This document shows positions 50,782 through 60,005 of a stretch of DNA of 64,000 nt, piece by piece. The stretch comes from Roseomonas sp. GTDB taxonomy: Bacteria; Pseudomonadota; Alphaproteobacteria; Acetobacterales; Acetobacteraceae. The notes under the pieces were generated by a model that saw only the letters and a program-made list of their open reading frames with translations, did no database searches and was not told the origin of the DNA. The number at the start of each line of letters is the position of its first letter. Position 1 is the first letter of the stretch. The stretch is taken from positions 1 to 64,000 of the forward strand of contig JAPSLO010000009.1 in NCBI GenBank assembly GCA_031180725.1. The letters are read 5' to 3'. The position numbers and the translations under genes are program-made.

Positions 50782-51620
50782 GCGGCGAGCCCCCGGAGCA
50801 GGTCGCGGACCAGCACCAGCGCCGCCTCGCGGCGATAGGCGGCGGAGGCGCGGACATCGTTGATGGGCGACAGCGCGGCGAGATGCGCGGCTTGCGGCAC
50901 CTCCGCCGCCTGCGTCAGCGCCACGCCCGTCAGCGCCGCTTCCAGTGCCGGCAGGCGCTGCGCCACGGCGGAACAGGCACCAATTGCGATGCGCGCCTCC
51001 GCGATGCGCCCGCGCTGCACAGCCAGGACGCCCGCCGCCATGGCGATGGAGATCACCAGATGGCGCCGCGCCCCGAGCTTCACGAAGCCCGACCGCGCCT
51101 CCGCCAGCCGCGGGATGTGCAGCGCCGTCGCAATCTCATCCGCCCGCAGCGCGGTGGCGCGATAGCCGGTGAGGAACTCCGCCAGCGGCAGGAGCCGCGT
51201 GCCGCCGGGCCCGGCGATTTCCACCCGTGCCTCCAGGGCCAGCAGGTTCGGAATGCCGTCCCCGGCCGGAGAGGCGGTGATGACATTGCCCAGGATGGTG
51301 CCGCGGTTCTGCACCTGCGCGCCGCCCACCTCGCGCGAAGCCGCCTTCAGCCCGTCGAAGAGTGGCGGCAGCGCCGCGCAGCGCAGCGCGGCCCAGGTGA
51401 CCAGGCAGCCAATGCGCCAGCCCGCCTCCGTCTTCTCGATGCGGTTCAGGCCGGGGATGGCGGTGATATCCAGCACCGGCTTGTGGGTCGGTTCGCCCCA
51501 GGCGCGGCGGGCCGTATGGGCGGGGTAGATATCCGTCCCGCCGGCGATCACGGCCACGTCGCCGGCGGCCCGGATGGCCAGGGCCTCGGCCAGGCTGGCG
51601 GGGCGATGATAGGCAATCAT
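50778..51620 (-). CDS. Molybdenum hydroxylase FAD-binding subunit
   Basis: This 280-residue medium subunit of the xanthine dehydrogenase/CO dehydrogenase type has the N-terminal FAD-binding VIAGGTDIYP, then VQNRGTILGNVITASPAGD (second FAD motif), and the C-terminal CO_deh_flav_C domain. It passes electrons from the Fe-S clusters of the fused Moco subunit to an acceptor. Four-base overlaps on both sides couple it to hydantoinase B upstream and to the Moco subunit downstream. Confidence 0.92.
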   Translation of the reverse strand: MIAYHRPASLAEALAIRAAGDVAVIAGGTDIYPAHTARRAWGEPTHKPVLDITAIPGLNRIEKTEAGWRIGCLVTWAALRCAALPPLFDGLKAASREVGGAQVQNRGTILGNVITASPAGDGIPNLLALEARVEIAGPGGTRLLPLAEFLTGYRATALRADEIATALHIPRLAEARSGFVKLGARRHLVISIAMAAGVLAVQRGRIAEARIAIGACSAVAQRLPALEAALTGVALTQAAEVPQAAHLAALSPINDVRASAAYRREAALVLVRDLLRGLAA

Positions 51621-53317
51621 GCGAAGGGTCCGAACAGGCGCTCGGCCTGGTCCCGTGTATAGTAGCCGCGCGCCACATCGCGCGCCACCAGGGCGCGTTC
51701 GCGCGTGCCTGGGTCGCCGTAGCCGCCGCCGCCCGGCGTCATCACCTCCACCCTGTCACCCGCCTTCAGGCGCAGGCCCTGGTCCTTCGACAGATGCTCC
51801 GGCACCGTGGTGCCGCCATCGCGATGCAGCCTGACCACATTGGGCGCCCCGGGCAGCCCGCCCAGCACGCCCGGCGGGCCGAAGCGACCGTGGTCCATCA
51901 CGAAGCTCGCCTTGGCCTCGCCGCGCAGCAGCTCGACTTCGTAATGCACGCCGAAGCCACCGCGGCGCCTGCCCGCGCCACCCGAGCCCTCATGGATGGC
52001 GAAGCGGCGGAACAGCACCGGGTAGTATTGCTCCATGACCTCCACCGGCGCGGTCTTGCTGATGCCAATGGTGGAACAGCCATTGGTTAGCCCGTCCTCA
52101 CCGGCATTGCCGCCATAGCCGCCGCCGGTGATCTGGTACATCACGTAACCCGCATTGCGCGCCGGATCGAAGCCGCCGAGGGCGAAATTGCCGGATGTGC
52201 CAGCCGGCGCTGCCCATAATTCGTCAGGTATCGCCTGCGCCAGCGCCAGGAACACCGCCTCCGCGATACGCTGGCTGACTTCCGCCGCGCAGCCCGAGAC
52301 CGGGCGCGGATAGCGCGCATCCAGGAAGGTGCCTTCCGGCCGGATCACCTCCAGCGGCTCGAAGGTGCCGGCATTGATCGGCACATACGGAAACACATGC
52401 TTCACGCCGAGATAGATCGCCGAACAGGTTGTCGCCCAGACCGAATTCATCGGCCCCTGGCAGGGCGGAGAAGACCCGGATAGGTCGAAGGTCAGCCTGT
52501 CGCCGCGCTTGGTGATCGCAAGTGCGATGCGCAGCGGTTGGTTCACCACACCATCGGAATCGACGAAGGCTTCGGACCGATAGACGCCATCCGGGATGCG
52601 TCGGATTTCGGCGCGCATGCGTTCCGCCGCGCGGGCGCGGATGCCGACGATGGCGGCGTTCAGCGTGGCGGCGCCGTAGCGGTCCAGCATCTCGCGCAGC
52701 CGCTGCTCGCCTACCAGCAGCGCGGCGGCCTGAGCCTTGATGTCGCCGATGCGCTGCTCCGCGACGCGGATGTTGGACTGGATGATGGCGAGGATCTCAG
52801 TGTCCAGCTCGCCGCGCTTGAACAGCTTCACCGGCGGCAGGCGAAGCCCTTCCTGCTCCACCTCCGTCGCATGGGCAGAAAAGCCGCCGGGCACCATGCC
52901 CCCGATATCGGGCCAGTGGCCGGTATTCTGCAGCCAGCAGAACAAGCTGCTTCCCCCTGGGCCTTCCACGAAGACCGGCCTGGCGAAGCGCACATCCATC
53001 AGATGCGTGCCGCCCAGATAGGGGTCGTTGACGATGTAGATGTCGCCAGCTTCGGGCTTCGCCACGCGGCCTTCGCGGATCAGGCGTACCAGATGCGCAG
53101 CCGAATGCGCCATGGTGCCGACGAAGACCGGCAGGCCCAGTTCGCCCTGGGCAATCAGCGCGCCATCCTCGGCGCCATAGATGCCGTCGGAACGGTCATC
53201 CGCCTCCGCGATCACCGGCGAGAAGGCAGAGCGGGAGAAGGCGATATCCATCTCGTTGCAGACCTGCTGCAACCCCGCCTGGATCACCGCCAACGTCAGC
53301 GCATCGGGTTCGCTCAT
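51617..53317 (-). CDS. hyuB: Hydantoinase B/oxoprolinase family protein
   Basis: This 566-residue HyuB-type subunit opens with ALTLAVIQAGLQQVCNEMD and has DIYIVNDPYLGGTHLMD (metal-binding His/Asp region), DLSGSSPPCQGPMNS and the glycine-rich GSGGAGRRRGG. With HyuA it forms ATP-dependent hydantoinase, 5-oxoprolinase, acetone-carboxylase-like or caprolactamase-type enzymes that open cyclic amides. It starts in the hyuA stop (ATGA). The likely role here is hydrolysis of the cyclic amide made by hydroxylation and reduction. Confidence 0.92.
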   Translation of the reverse strand: MSEPDALTLAVIQAGLQQVCNEMDIAFSRSAFSPVIAEADDRSDGIYGAEDGALIAQGELGLPVFVGTMAHSAAHLVRLIREGRVAKPEAGDIYIVNDPYLGGTHLMDVRFARPVFVEGPGGSSLFCWLQNTGHWPDIGGMVPGGFSAHATEVEQEGLRLPPVKLFKRGELDTEILAIIQSNIRVAEQRIGDIKAQAAALLVGEQRLREMLDRYGAATLNAAIVGIRARAAERMRAEIRRIPDGVYRSEAFVDSDGVVNQPLRIALAITKRGDRLTFDLSGSSPPCQGPMNSVWATTCSAIYLGVKHVFPYVPINAGTFEPLEVIRPEGTFLDARYPRPVSGCAAEVSQRIAEAVFLALAQAIPDELWAAPAGTSGNFALGGFDPARNAGYVMYQITGGGYGGNAGEDGLTNGCSTIGISKTAPVEVMEQYYPVLFRRFAIHEGSGGAGRRRGGFGVHYEVELLRGEAKASFVMDHGRFGPPGVLGGLPGAPNVVRLHRDGGTTVPEHLSKDQGLRLKAGDRVEVMTPGGGGYGDPGTRERALVARDVARGYYTRDQAERLFGPFA

Positions 53318-55338
53318 GCCCGCACCCTGATCCGAAGATTGCCGATGGAATCCACCACCGCCTCGCTGCCCGGTTCCAGCACGGTGGTCGCATCCGCCTG
53401 TTGCAGGATGGCTGGGCCCGCGATGCGTGCGCCGGGCGCCAGGCGTTCGCGCTGCCAGACCTTGGCCTGATGCCAGGCGCCATCGGCATAGACAGCGCGT
53501 TCGCCCACCAGCGCATCGCCATCCCCCGGCGGCAGCAGGCCGGCCAGCGAGAAGGGGCGGCGCTTGCCGATGACGCTGGTGTTCAGGTTGACCAGCACGG
53601 CACGGATTTCCGGCATGCGGATGCGGAAGCGGGCGAAATAGGCAGCCTCGAAGGCGGCCTGCACCTCGGCGCGGCTGACATCAGGGCGGGGCAAGGCGAC
53701 GCGGATCAGATGCGTCTGGCCGCGGAACTGCATCTCCGCCGAATGCAGCACCACGGCTTCCTCCACCTCGCCCCTCTCGGCCAGCACGGTCGTCAGGCCG
53801 CGCTCCCGCTGGGCGGAGAGAGTGGTGGCGATCTCCTCCTCCGGGATGTCGTCCAGGCCGCGGTTCAGCGTGTTCACCAGATCCTGGCGGAGATCCGCCA
53901 CAAGGCAGCCCAGCGCATTGGTCAAGCCGGGGCGGGCGGGCACCAGCACCTCCGGGATGCCGATCTCCCGCGCCAGCGCCACCGCATGCAGCGGCCCGGC
54001 GCCGCCGAAGGCAAACAGCACGAAATCCCGCGGATCATGCCCGCGGGACAGCGAGACCATGCGGATTGCGCCGGTCATATGCACATTGGCCAGCCGGATC
54101 GCGGCCTCGGCCGCCTGTTCCACGCTCAGCCCCAAGGGGTCGCCGATCTCGCGCGCGAAGGCGTCCCGGATGCGCGCCATCGGCACCGGGTCCTTCACGG
54201 CCAGCAGCCGCTCAGGGTCCAGCCGGCCCAGCACCAGGTTGGCATCGGTGATGGTCGGCCGCGTGCCGCCGCGGCCGTAGCAGATCGGGCCCGGCATGCT
54301 GCCCGCGCTTTCCGGCCCGACGCGCAGCATTCCCGCCCGATCGAGCCCCGCGATGGACCCCCCGCCGGCGCCCACCGTGCGCACATCCACCATCGGCAGA
54401 TGGATCGGCAGTCCATAGGCGATGGAGAGCTCCGCCGAGACCTCCGGCACGCCACCGGCGATCAGCGCGACATCGGTGGAGGTGCCGCCCATGTCGTAGG
54501 TGATGGCGTTCGACAGGCCGCTCTGCGCCAGCGTCGCCGCCGCGGCCATCACGCCGGAGGCCGGGCCGGACATCACCGTCTTGGCCGCTTCCTTCGCCAC
54601 CAGCCGTGCCGGCACGGTGCCGCCATTGCCGTTCATCACCAACAGGTCCCGACGGTGCCCGGCCTCCGCCAGCTTGGCCTGCAGCCGGTGCAGATAGCGG
54701 TCCAGCACGGGCTGCACGGCGGCGTTCACGCTGGCCGTGGTGCCGCGCTCGTACTCGCGGAATTCCGACAGCAGCTCATGGCCCAGCGTGACATAGGGGT
54801 TGGGCCAGATCATCCGCGCGATCTCCCCGGCGCGCTGCTCATGCACCGGGTTGGCATAGGCGTGCAGGAAATGGATCACCAGTGCCTCGCAGCCGGCTTC
54901 CAGCAAGGCGCGCACCTCGCGTTCCACCGCCGCCTCGTCCAGCGGTGTCAGGACGTTGCCGCGCGCATCCATCCGCTCCACTACCTCGCGCCGCAACTCG
55001 CGTGGCACCAGGGGCTCGAAGCTGCCGGTCAGGCCATAGGGATGCGGCCGCGTGCGGCGGCCGAGTTCCAGAACGTCCCGGAAGCCGGCCGTGGTGATCA
55101 AGCCCACCTTCGCCAGCTTGCGTTCCAGCACGGCATTGGTGGTGGCGGTGGTGCCATGGATGATGAGGTCCAGGGCTGCCGGATCACCGCCCGCGGCCTC
55201 GATCGCGGCCAGCACGCCGTCGGCCTGGTTCGCGCTGGTGGTCGGCACCTTGGCGATCCGCACCGTACCATCCGCATCCTGCAGCAGCAGATCGGTGAAT
55301 GTGCCGCCGACATCGATGCCAGCTACGCGTCGGGACAT
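53314..55338 (-). CDS. hyuA: Hydantoinase A/oxoprolinase family protein
   Basis: This 674-residue HyuA-type ATPase subunit has an N-terminal actin-like ATP motif (RVAGIDVGGTFTDLLL), IIHGTTATTNAVLERK, then TYDMGGTSTDVALI and GAGGGSIAGLD in the second ATP domain, and FAFGGAGPLHAVALA near the middle-end. With HyuB it hydrolyses cyclic amides at the cost of ATP. Two bases separate it from livF. Alternative members carboxylate ketones (acetone carboxylase), but the surrounding redox genes favour ring opening. Confidence 0.93.
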   Translation of the reverse strand: MSRRVAGIDVGGTFTDLLLQDADGTVRIAKVPTTSANQADGVLAAIEAAGGDPAALDLIIHGTTATTNAVLERKLAKVGLITTAGFRDVLELGRRTRPHPYGLTGSFEPLVPRELRREVVERMDARGNVLTPLDEAAVEREVRALLEAGCEALVIHFLHAYANPVHEQRAGEIARMIWPNPYVTLGHELLSEFREYERGTTASVNAAVQPVLDRYLHRLQAKLAEAGHRRDLLVMNGNGGTVPARLVAKEAAKTVMSGPASGVMAAAATLAQSGLSNAITYDMGGTSTDVALIAGGVPEVSAELSIAYGLPIHLPMVDVRTVGAGGGSIAGLDRAGMLRVGPESAGSMPGPICYGRGGTRPTITDANLVLGRLDPERLLAVKDPVPMARIRDAFAREIGDPLGLSVEQAAEAAIRLANVHMTGAIRMVSLSRGHDPRDFVLFAFGGAGPLHAVALAREIGIPEVLVPARPGLTNALGCLVADLRQDLVNTLNRGLDDIPEEEIATTLSAQRERGLTTVLAERGEVEEAVVLHSAEMQFRGQTHLIRVALPRPDVSRAEVQAAFEAAYFARFRIRMPEIRAVLVNLNTSVIGKRRPFSLAGLLPPGDGDALVGERAVYADGAWHQAKVWQRERLAPGARIAGPAILQQADATTVLEPGSEAVVDSIGNLRIRVRA

Positions 55339-55340
55339 GC

Positions 55341-56054
55341 TTACACCGTCAGATAGGCTTCGCGGACATGGTCATCGGCCTCCAGCGCCTCCATCGTGCC
55401 CTGGTAGCGGATGTCGCCCTTCTCGATCACATAGGCGCGGTCGGAGACCGCCGCGGCGAAATCCAGGTTCTGCTCGGAGAGCAGCACCGCGATCCCTTCC
55501 ACCTTCATGCGCAGCACCGCTTCCGCCATCTGCTCCACGATCACCGGCGCCAGGCCCTCGCTCGGCTCATCCAGTAGCACGGCCTGGGGATTGCCCATCA
55601 GGGTGCGGGCGATAGTCAGCATCTGCTGCTCGCCGCCCGACATCGCCGCGGCGCGGCGGTGGCGCATCTCCGCCAGGTTGGGGAAGATCGCGAAAAGCCG
55701 CTCCGGGGTCCAGGCCGCGCGCCCGCCCGGGGCGGGGCGGCGGCCGACCTCCAGGTTCTCCGCCACCGTCAGGTCGGTGAAGATCCGCCTTTCCTCCGGC
55801 ACATAGCCCAGGCCCAGACGGGCGATGCGGAAGGGGGGCAGGCCGGTGATGTCCCGGCCGTTGAAGCGCACGCGCCCGCCGCGCGGCGGCAGCAGGCCCA
55901 TGATGGCTTTCAGCGTGGTGGATTTGCCGGCGCCGTTGCGGCCCATCAGTGCGGCGACCTCGCCCTTCCGCAGCACCAGGCCGACGCCGAACAGCACCTC
56001 GGCTGGGCCATAGCCGGCCTTCAGGCCCTCCACTTCCAGCATCGCTTCAGCCAT
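55341..56054 (-). CDS. livF: Branched-chain-type ABC transporter ATP-binding protein (LivF-like)
   Basis: This 237-residue ATPase has Walker A GRNGAGKST, LivF-type LGYVPEERRIFTDLTVAENL, signature MSGGEQQM, Walker B AVLLDEPSEGLAP and H-loop LSEQNLDFA. The ATG at 56054 lies eight bases inside the livG end; upstream frame sequence back to 56099 is livG coding sequence. It drives the importer with LivG. The LivF group also takes up amides, aromatic acids and urea, which fits this operon. Confidence 0.92.
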   Translation of the reverse strand: MAEAMLEVEGLKAGYGPAEVLFGVGLVLRKGEVAALMGRNGAGKSTTLKAIMGLLPPRGGRVRFNGRDITGLPPFRIARLGLGYVPEERRIFTDLTVAENLEVGRRPAPGGRAAWTPERLFAIFPNLAEMRHRRAAAMSGGEQQMLTIARTLMGNPQAVLLDEPSEGLAPVIVEQMAEAVLRMKVEGIAVLLSEQNLDFAAAVSDRAYVIEKGDIRYQGTMEALEADDHVREAYLTV

Positions 56055-56841
56055 GCACAGGCTTCCGGGCGCGGAGCGCCGCCCGATGGGCAGCGGCATG
56101 GCCGGTTGTGCCGAGATACACGCGCTTCACCTCATCGTCGGCGCGCACCTCCTCCGGCGTGCCGCGCGCGATGATCTCGCCGCGGACCAGCACCAGGATG
56201 CGGTCGGCATGGGCGAAGACGGCATCCATGTCATGTTCCGTGAACAGCACGCCGATCCCGTCCTGCCGCGCAATGCCGGCCGTCAGCTGCATCAGGCTGG
56301 CGCGTTCGCGCGGGGCCATGCCGGCGGTGGGCTCGTCCATCAGCAGCAAGCGCGGGGCGGCGGCGAGCGCGATGGCCAGTTCCACCCGCTTCACATCGCC
56401 ATAGGCGAGTTCGCCGATCGGCCGGTCGGCCTCGGCCTCCATGCCCACCTTGCCCAGCAGCGCCAGCGCCTCCGCCCGGTACAGGGCCGTGGCGCGGCTG
56501 GCCATTTCCCGCGTGCGTCCGGCCTGGGCGATCAGTGCCATCTGCACATTCTGCACCACAGACATGGACAGGAAGGTCTGCGCCACCTGGAAGGTGCGGC
56601 CCACCCGCATCCGGCAGACCTCGCGCGGCGGGCGGCCGGTGATGTCCTCTCCGCCCAGCACCACGCGGCCGCTGTCAGGCCGAAGCTGCCCGCCCACCAT
56701 GTTGAAGGTGGTGGATTTGCCGGCGCCATTCGGGCCGATGATGGCCAGCATCTCGCCCGCGGCGAGTTCGAAGCTGACGTCGCGCGCCGCGCGCACGCCG
56801 CCGAAGCTCTTGTTCAGCCCGTCGACCGTCAGCAGCGTCAT
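56047..56841 (-). CDS. livG: Branched-chain-type ABC transporter ATP-binding protein (LivG-like)
   Basis: This 264-residue ATPase has Walker A GPNGAGKST, LivG-type VGRTFQVAQTFLSMSVVQNV, signature-like LAYGDVKRVELA (AYGD in place of LSGG), Walker B RLLLMDEPTAGMAP and H-loop FTEHDMDAVF. The AYGD variation of the signature occurs in LivG proteins. The ATG overlaps the permease stop, and its end overlaps livF by eight bases. Confidence 0.92.
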   Translation of the reverse strand: MTLLTVDGLNKSFGGVRAARDVSFELAAGEMLAIIGPNGAGKSTTFNMVGGQLRPDSGRVVLGGEDITGRPPREVCRMRVGRTFQVAQTFLSMSVVQNVQMALIAQAGRTREMASRATALYRAEALALLGKVGMEAEADRPIGELAYGDVKRVELAIALAAAPRLLLMDEPTAGMAPRERASLMQLTAGIARQDGIGVLFTEHDMDAVFAHADRILVLVRGEIIARGTPEEVRADDEVKRVYLGTTGHAAAHRAALRARKPVHG

Positions 56842-58691
56842 GCGCGCGCCCTCAGCGCGGCATAGGCACCGCCCAGGCCGCGCGGGAAGATCAGCACCAG
56901 CGCGATGATCGCGGCGCCCAGCAGGAAGCGCCAGTAATCCGTCAGCGGCATCACCGCATCCTTGATCGCGTGGAAGGCCGCCGCGCCCAGCAGGGGCCCC
57001 ATCACCGTCTGGATGCCGCCCAGCAGGATCATCGCCAGGAAATCCACCGACATCGGGATGGACAGCAGGGTAGGGTCGATCGACCCCTTGGAGAAGGCAT
57101 AGAGCCCGCCCGCCAGCCCCGCCGCCGCCCCGGCGAGCGTAAAGCCCAGCCAGCGATGCGTGCGCACATCCACCCCGATGGCATCCGCGCGCTGCTCGGA
57201 ATCCCGCGCCGCCCGCAGCGTGGCGCCGAAAGGCGCGTAGAGGACGTGCCGAAGCGCCAGGATCGCGCCGATACTGCACGCTGCCACCAGATACAGGTAG
57301 ACATGGCGCGAGGACGCCCAGGCCGAGGGCCAGACCCCCACCACGCCATTGTCGCCGCCCGTCACCTCCACCCATTGGAAGCAGACGGCGTAGGCGATCT
57401 GCGCGAAGGCCAGGGTCAGCATGGCCAGGTAGATGCCCGAAAGCCGCACCACGAAGAAGCCGAACAGGGCTGCGAAGGCGCCGCCCGCGATGGGCGCGGC
57501 CAGCAGCGCCGGCTCCATCGGCAGGCCGAGCCGCGTCACCAGCAGCCCCGCCGCATAGGCGCCCAGCCCGAAATAGGCCGCGTGGCCGAAGCTGACGATG
57601 CCGCCATTGCCCACCAGGAAGTTCAGCGAGAAGGCCGCCAGCGCGAATACCAGTACTTCGGTCACTACCTTCATCACATAGGCATCGCCGAACAGCGGCA
57701 GCACCAGCACCGCGGCGACCGCCAGCAGGGCGATTAGCCGTCCGACGTGGTCGAAGGGCGCCGGGTGCAGGATGCCTTCCGGCAGGGCGGCGCGGCCGGC
57801 TGCCGCTTCCGGCCGGCCGAGCAGGCCCCAGGGCTTCACCACGAGCACCGCCGCCATCAGCAGGAAGACCAGCACAAGCGTGATCTTCGGGAAGATCAGC
57901 ACGCCGAAGGCCTGCAACTGCCCGATCAGCAACGCGGCCAGGAAGGCGCCAGTCACGCTGCCCATGCCGCCGATCACCGTCACCACGAAAACTTCCGTGA
58001 TGATGGAGATGTCCATCTGCCCGGACGCCGAAACGCGAGGGATCTGCAGCGCGCCGCCCAGCCCCGCCAGGAAGGCGCCCAGGAACAGGGTGCCGGTGAA
58101 CAGCAGCGCCTGGTTCACGCCAAGCGCACCCACCATCTCCCGGTCGCGCGTCGCGGCGCGGATCAGGATGCCGAAGCGCGTACGGTGCATCAGCAGCCAT
58201 AGCAGCCCCAGCACCACCGGCCCGACGAAAATCAGGAACAGCTCATAGGCCGGGAAGCGCTGGTCCAGGATATAGACGCCGTGGCGGAGGCCGGGTGCGC
58301 GCGGGCCGGCGATGTCCACCGGCCCCCAGATCTTCAGCACCGCATCCTGCACCATCAGCACCACGCCGAAGGTGGCCAGAAGCTGGAACAGCTCCGGCAC
58401 CTTGTAGATGCGGCGCAGCAGCAGGAGCTCCATCGCCACGCCCAGCAGCCCCACCACCGCCGCGCTGGCCAGCACGCCGATGAAGAACAGCCAGGGAGAG
58501 CGGTCGAACTCCAGCAGCCAGGGCACGATCGTCACCGCCATATAGGCGCCCAGCATGTAGAAGGAGCCATGCGCGAAGTTGACGATCCGGGTGACGCCGA
58601 AGACCAGCGTCAACCCGGAGGCGATGACGAACAGAGAGGACGCGCTGGCCAGGCCCGACAGGGCCTGGACCACCAAGAAACCCGGTTCCAA
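56838..58691 (-). CDS. Fused LivH-LivM permease of the branched-chain-type ABC importer
   Basis: This 617-residue protein joins both permeases. The first 290 residues are LivH-like (GLASASSLFVIASGLTLVFG, TRIVNFAHGSFYMLGAYMA). A linker of about 40 residues leads to the LivM-like half (VLVFALAAFSLNFLVGNGGIVSFGHAAYFGLGAYA, quoted as one region of about residues 330-365, and DFLAMILLGGIQTVMGPLLG). The start is TTG at 58691 with GGAG eight bases upstream (58700-58703), so no ATG is needed. Fused LivHM proteins occur in some Proteobacteria. It belongs to the operon headed by the livK-like gene, 57 bases away. Confidence 0.88.
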   Translation of the reverse strand: MEPGFLVVQALSGLASASSLFVIASGLTLVFGVTRIVNFAHGSFYMLGAYMAVTIVPWLLEFDRSPWLFFIGVLASAAVVGLLGVAMELLLLRRIYKVPELFQLLATFGVVLMVQDAVLKIWGPVDIAGPRAPGLRHGVYILDQRFPAYELFLIFVGPVVLGLLWLLMHRTRFGILIRAATRDREMVGALGVNQALLFTGTLFLGAFLAGLGGALQIPRVSASGQMDISIITEVFVVTVIGGMGSVTGAFLAALLIGQLQAFGVLIFPKITLVLVFLLMAAVLVVKPWGLLGRPEAAAGRAALPEGILHPAPFDHVGRLIALLAVAAVLVLPLFGDAYVMKVVTEVLVFALAAFSLNFLVGNGGIVSFGHAAYFGLGAYAAGLLVTRLGLPMEPALLAAPIAGGAFAALFGFFVVRLSGIYLAMLTLAFAQIAYAVCFQWVEVTGGDNGVVGVWPSAWASSRHVYLYLVAACSIGAILALRHVLYAPFGATLRAARDSEQRADAIGVDVRTHRWLGFTLAGAAAGLAGGLYAFSKGSIDPTLLSIPMSVDFLAMILLGGIQTVMGPLLGAAAFHAIKDAVMPLTDYWRFLLGAAIIALVLIFPRGLGGAYAALRARA

Positions 58692-58748
58692 TCAGCCTAC
58701 TCCATCACAGCGCCGCAGGCGGCCCTCCGCGCCGACCTTTCACGACCA

Positions 58749-59981
58749 TCAGGCGGAACGCCGCGCGGCGCGCACTTCCTCCTCGGGGAACATCACCTCG
58801 GCGCCGTCCACATAGCGGCTGTTGCGCATCGTGCCCGCGCGGCCCCGCAGGACCGTCTCGCCCACCCAGGTGCCCATGGTGCTCTGCTGGTCCAGGCCGC
58901 GCATCGTCACGGGCCCCACCACGGTGTCGCTGCGCAGGTCCTTGAAGGCTTCCACCAGCGCCTCGCTGTCCGTGCTGTTGGCCTTGTTCAGCAGGTTCGC
59001 GATCACCTGCACGGTGACATAGCCCAGCAGGCTGCCCTTGCGCGGCGTGTCGTTGAAGCGGGCGCGGTAGGCGTCCACATAGGCCTTATGCTGCGCATTC
59101 TCCACCTGCTCCCACGGGTAGCCGGTGACGATCCAGCCTTCGGGGCATTCATCGCCAAGCGGCAGCATGTATTCGGGCTCGCCGGTCAGCAGGCTCAGCA
59201 CGAAACGGCGTTCGAACAGGCCGCGGGTATTGCCCTCGCGGACGAAGGCGGTCAGGTCGGGACCGAACAGCACGTTGAAGATCGCATCGGGCCGCGCCTG
59301 CAGCAGCGCGCCCACCGTGGCGCCGGCATCCACCCGGCCGAGTGCCGGATACTGCTCCGCCACGATCTCCACGCCCGGGATGGAATTGCCGATCAGCCTC
59401 TTGAAGTTCGCCGCCGCCGACTGGCCGTATTCGTAGTTTGGCGCGACGATGGCCCAGCGCTTCTGCGTCTTGCCGCGCGCGGCCTCCACCAGCATGCGCG
59501 TCTGCATGTAGGTGCTGGGCCGGATGCGGAAGGTGTAGCGGTTGCCCTGCGCCATGGTGATGGCATCCGTCAGCGGCTCCGTCGCCACGAACAGCTTCCG
59601 GCGCTGGTTGGCCAGGTCGGCGACCGCCAGCCCGACATTGGACAGGAAGGTCCCGGCCAGGAAGGCGCAGTTCTCGCGGGTCAGCAGGTCCTCCGCCACG
59701 CGCGCGGCGTCGCCGGGGGCGGAGCCGTCATCGCGGAAGACGAACTCCAGCGGCCGGCCGCCCATCACGCCGCCGGCGCGGTTGATGGTGTCCGCCGCTA
59801 ACTGCATGGCGTTGCGGTAGGGAACGGAGAAGGCGGCCATGCGGGAATAGCTGTTCAGCTCCCCGATGCGGATCGGCGCTCCGGTCGCCTGCCCCTGGGC
59901 GCGCAGCCCCACCAGGGAAGCGGCCGCCAGCCCGCCACCGGCGGCCAGCGCGGCACGGCGCGTGATGGTGAGGTCAGTCAT
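58749..59981 (-). CDS. Branched-chain-type ABC transporter substrate-binding protein (LivK-like)
   Basis: This 410-residue periplasmic binding protein has a twin-arginine-like signal (DLTITRRAALAAGGGLAAASL) ending ALRAQG and a mature start IRIGELNSYSRMAAFSVPYRN, as in Peripla_BP_6/LivK proteins that bind amides, aromatic acids or amino acids. It is the first intact gene of the eleven-gene operon. The remains of another gene on the same strand end 24 bases upstream. Ligand identity is the clue needed for the whole pathway and cannot be read from motif. Confidence 0.9.
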   Translation of the reverse strand: MTDLTITRRAALAAGGGLAAASLVGLRAQGQATGAPIRIGELNSYSRMAAFSVPYRNAMQLAADTINRAGGVMGGRPLEFVFRDDGSAPGDAARVAEDLLTRENCAFLAGTFLSNVGLAVADLANQRRKLFVATEPLTDAITMAQGNRYTFRIRPSTYMQTRMLVEAARGKTQKRWAIVAPNYEYGQSAAANFKRLIGNSIPGVEIVAEQYPALGRVDAGATVGALLQARPDAIFNVLFGPDLTAFVREGNTRGLFERRFVLSLLTGEPEYMLPLGDECPEGWIVTGYPWEQVENAQHKAYVDAYRARFNDTPRKGSLLGYVTVQVIANLLNKANSTDSEALVEAFKDLRSDTVVGPVTMRGLDQQSTMGTWVGETVLRGRAGTMRNSRYVDGAEVMFPEEEVRAARRSA

Positions 59982-60005
59982 GGCTCAGCCCCCGAACGGT
60001 GTTCC

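Noticed and set aside
48007-50838. A 943-codon plus-strand open frame opposite the Moco subunit
   Set aside because: The minus strand encodes a textbook molybdenum hydroxylase with all cofactor motifs; the plus frame has none.
45146-59981. Complete nicotinate degradation pathway
   Set aside because: Only the hydroxylase- and reductase-type steps are represented. Enamidase, hydroxymethylglutarate dehydrogenase and later steps are absent, so nicotinate as substrate is not supported.
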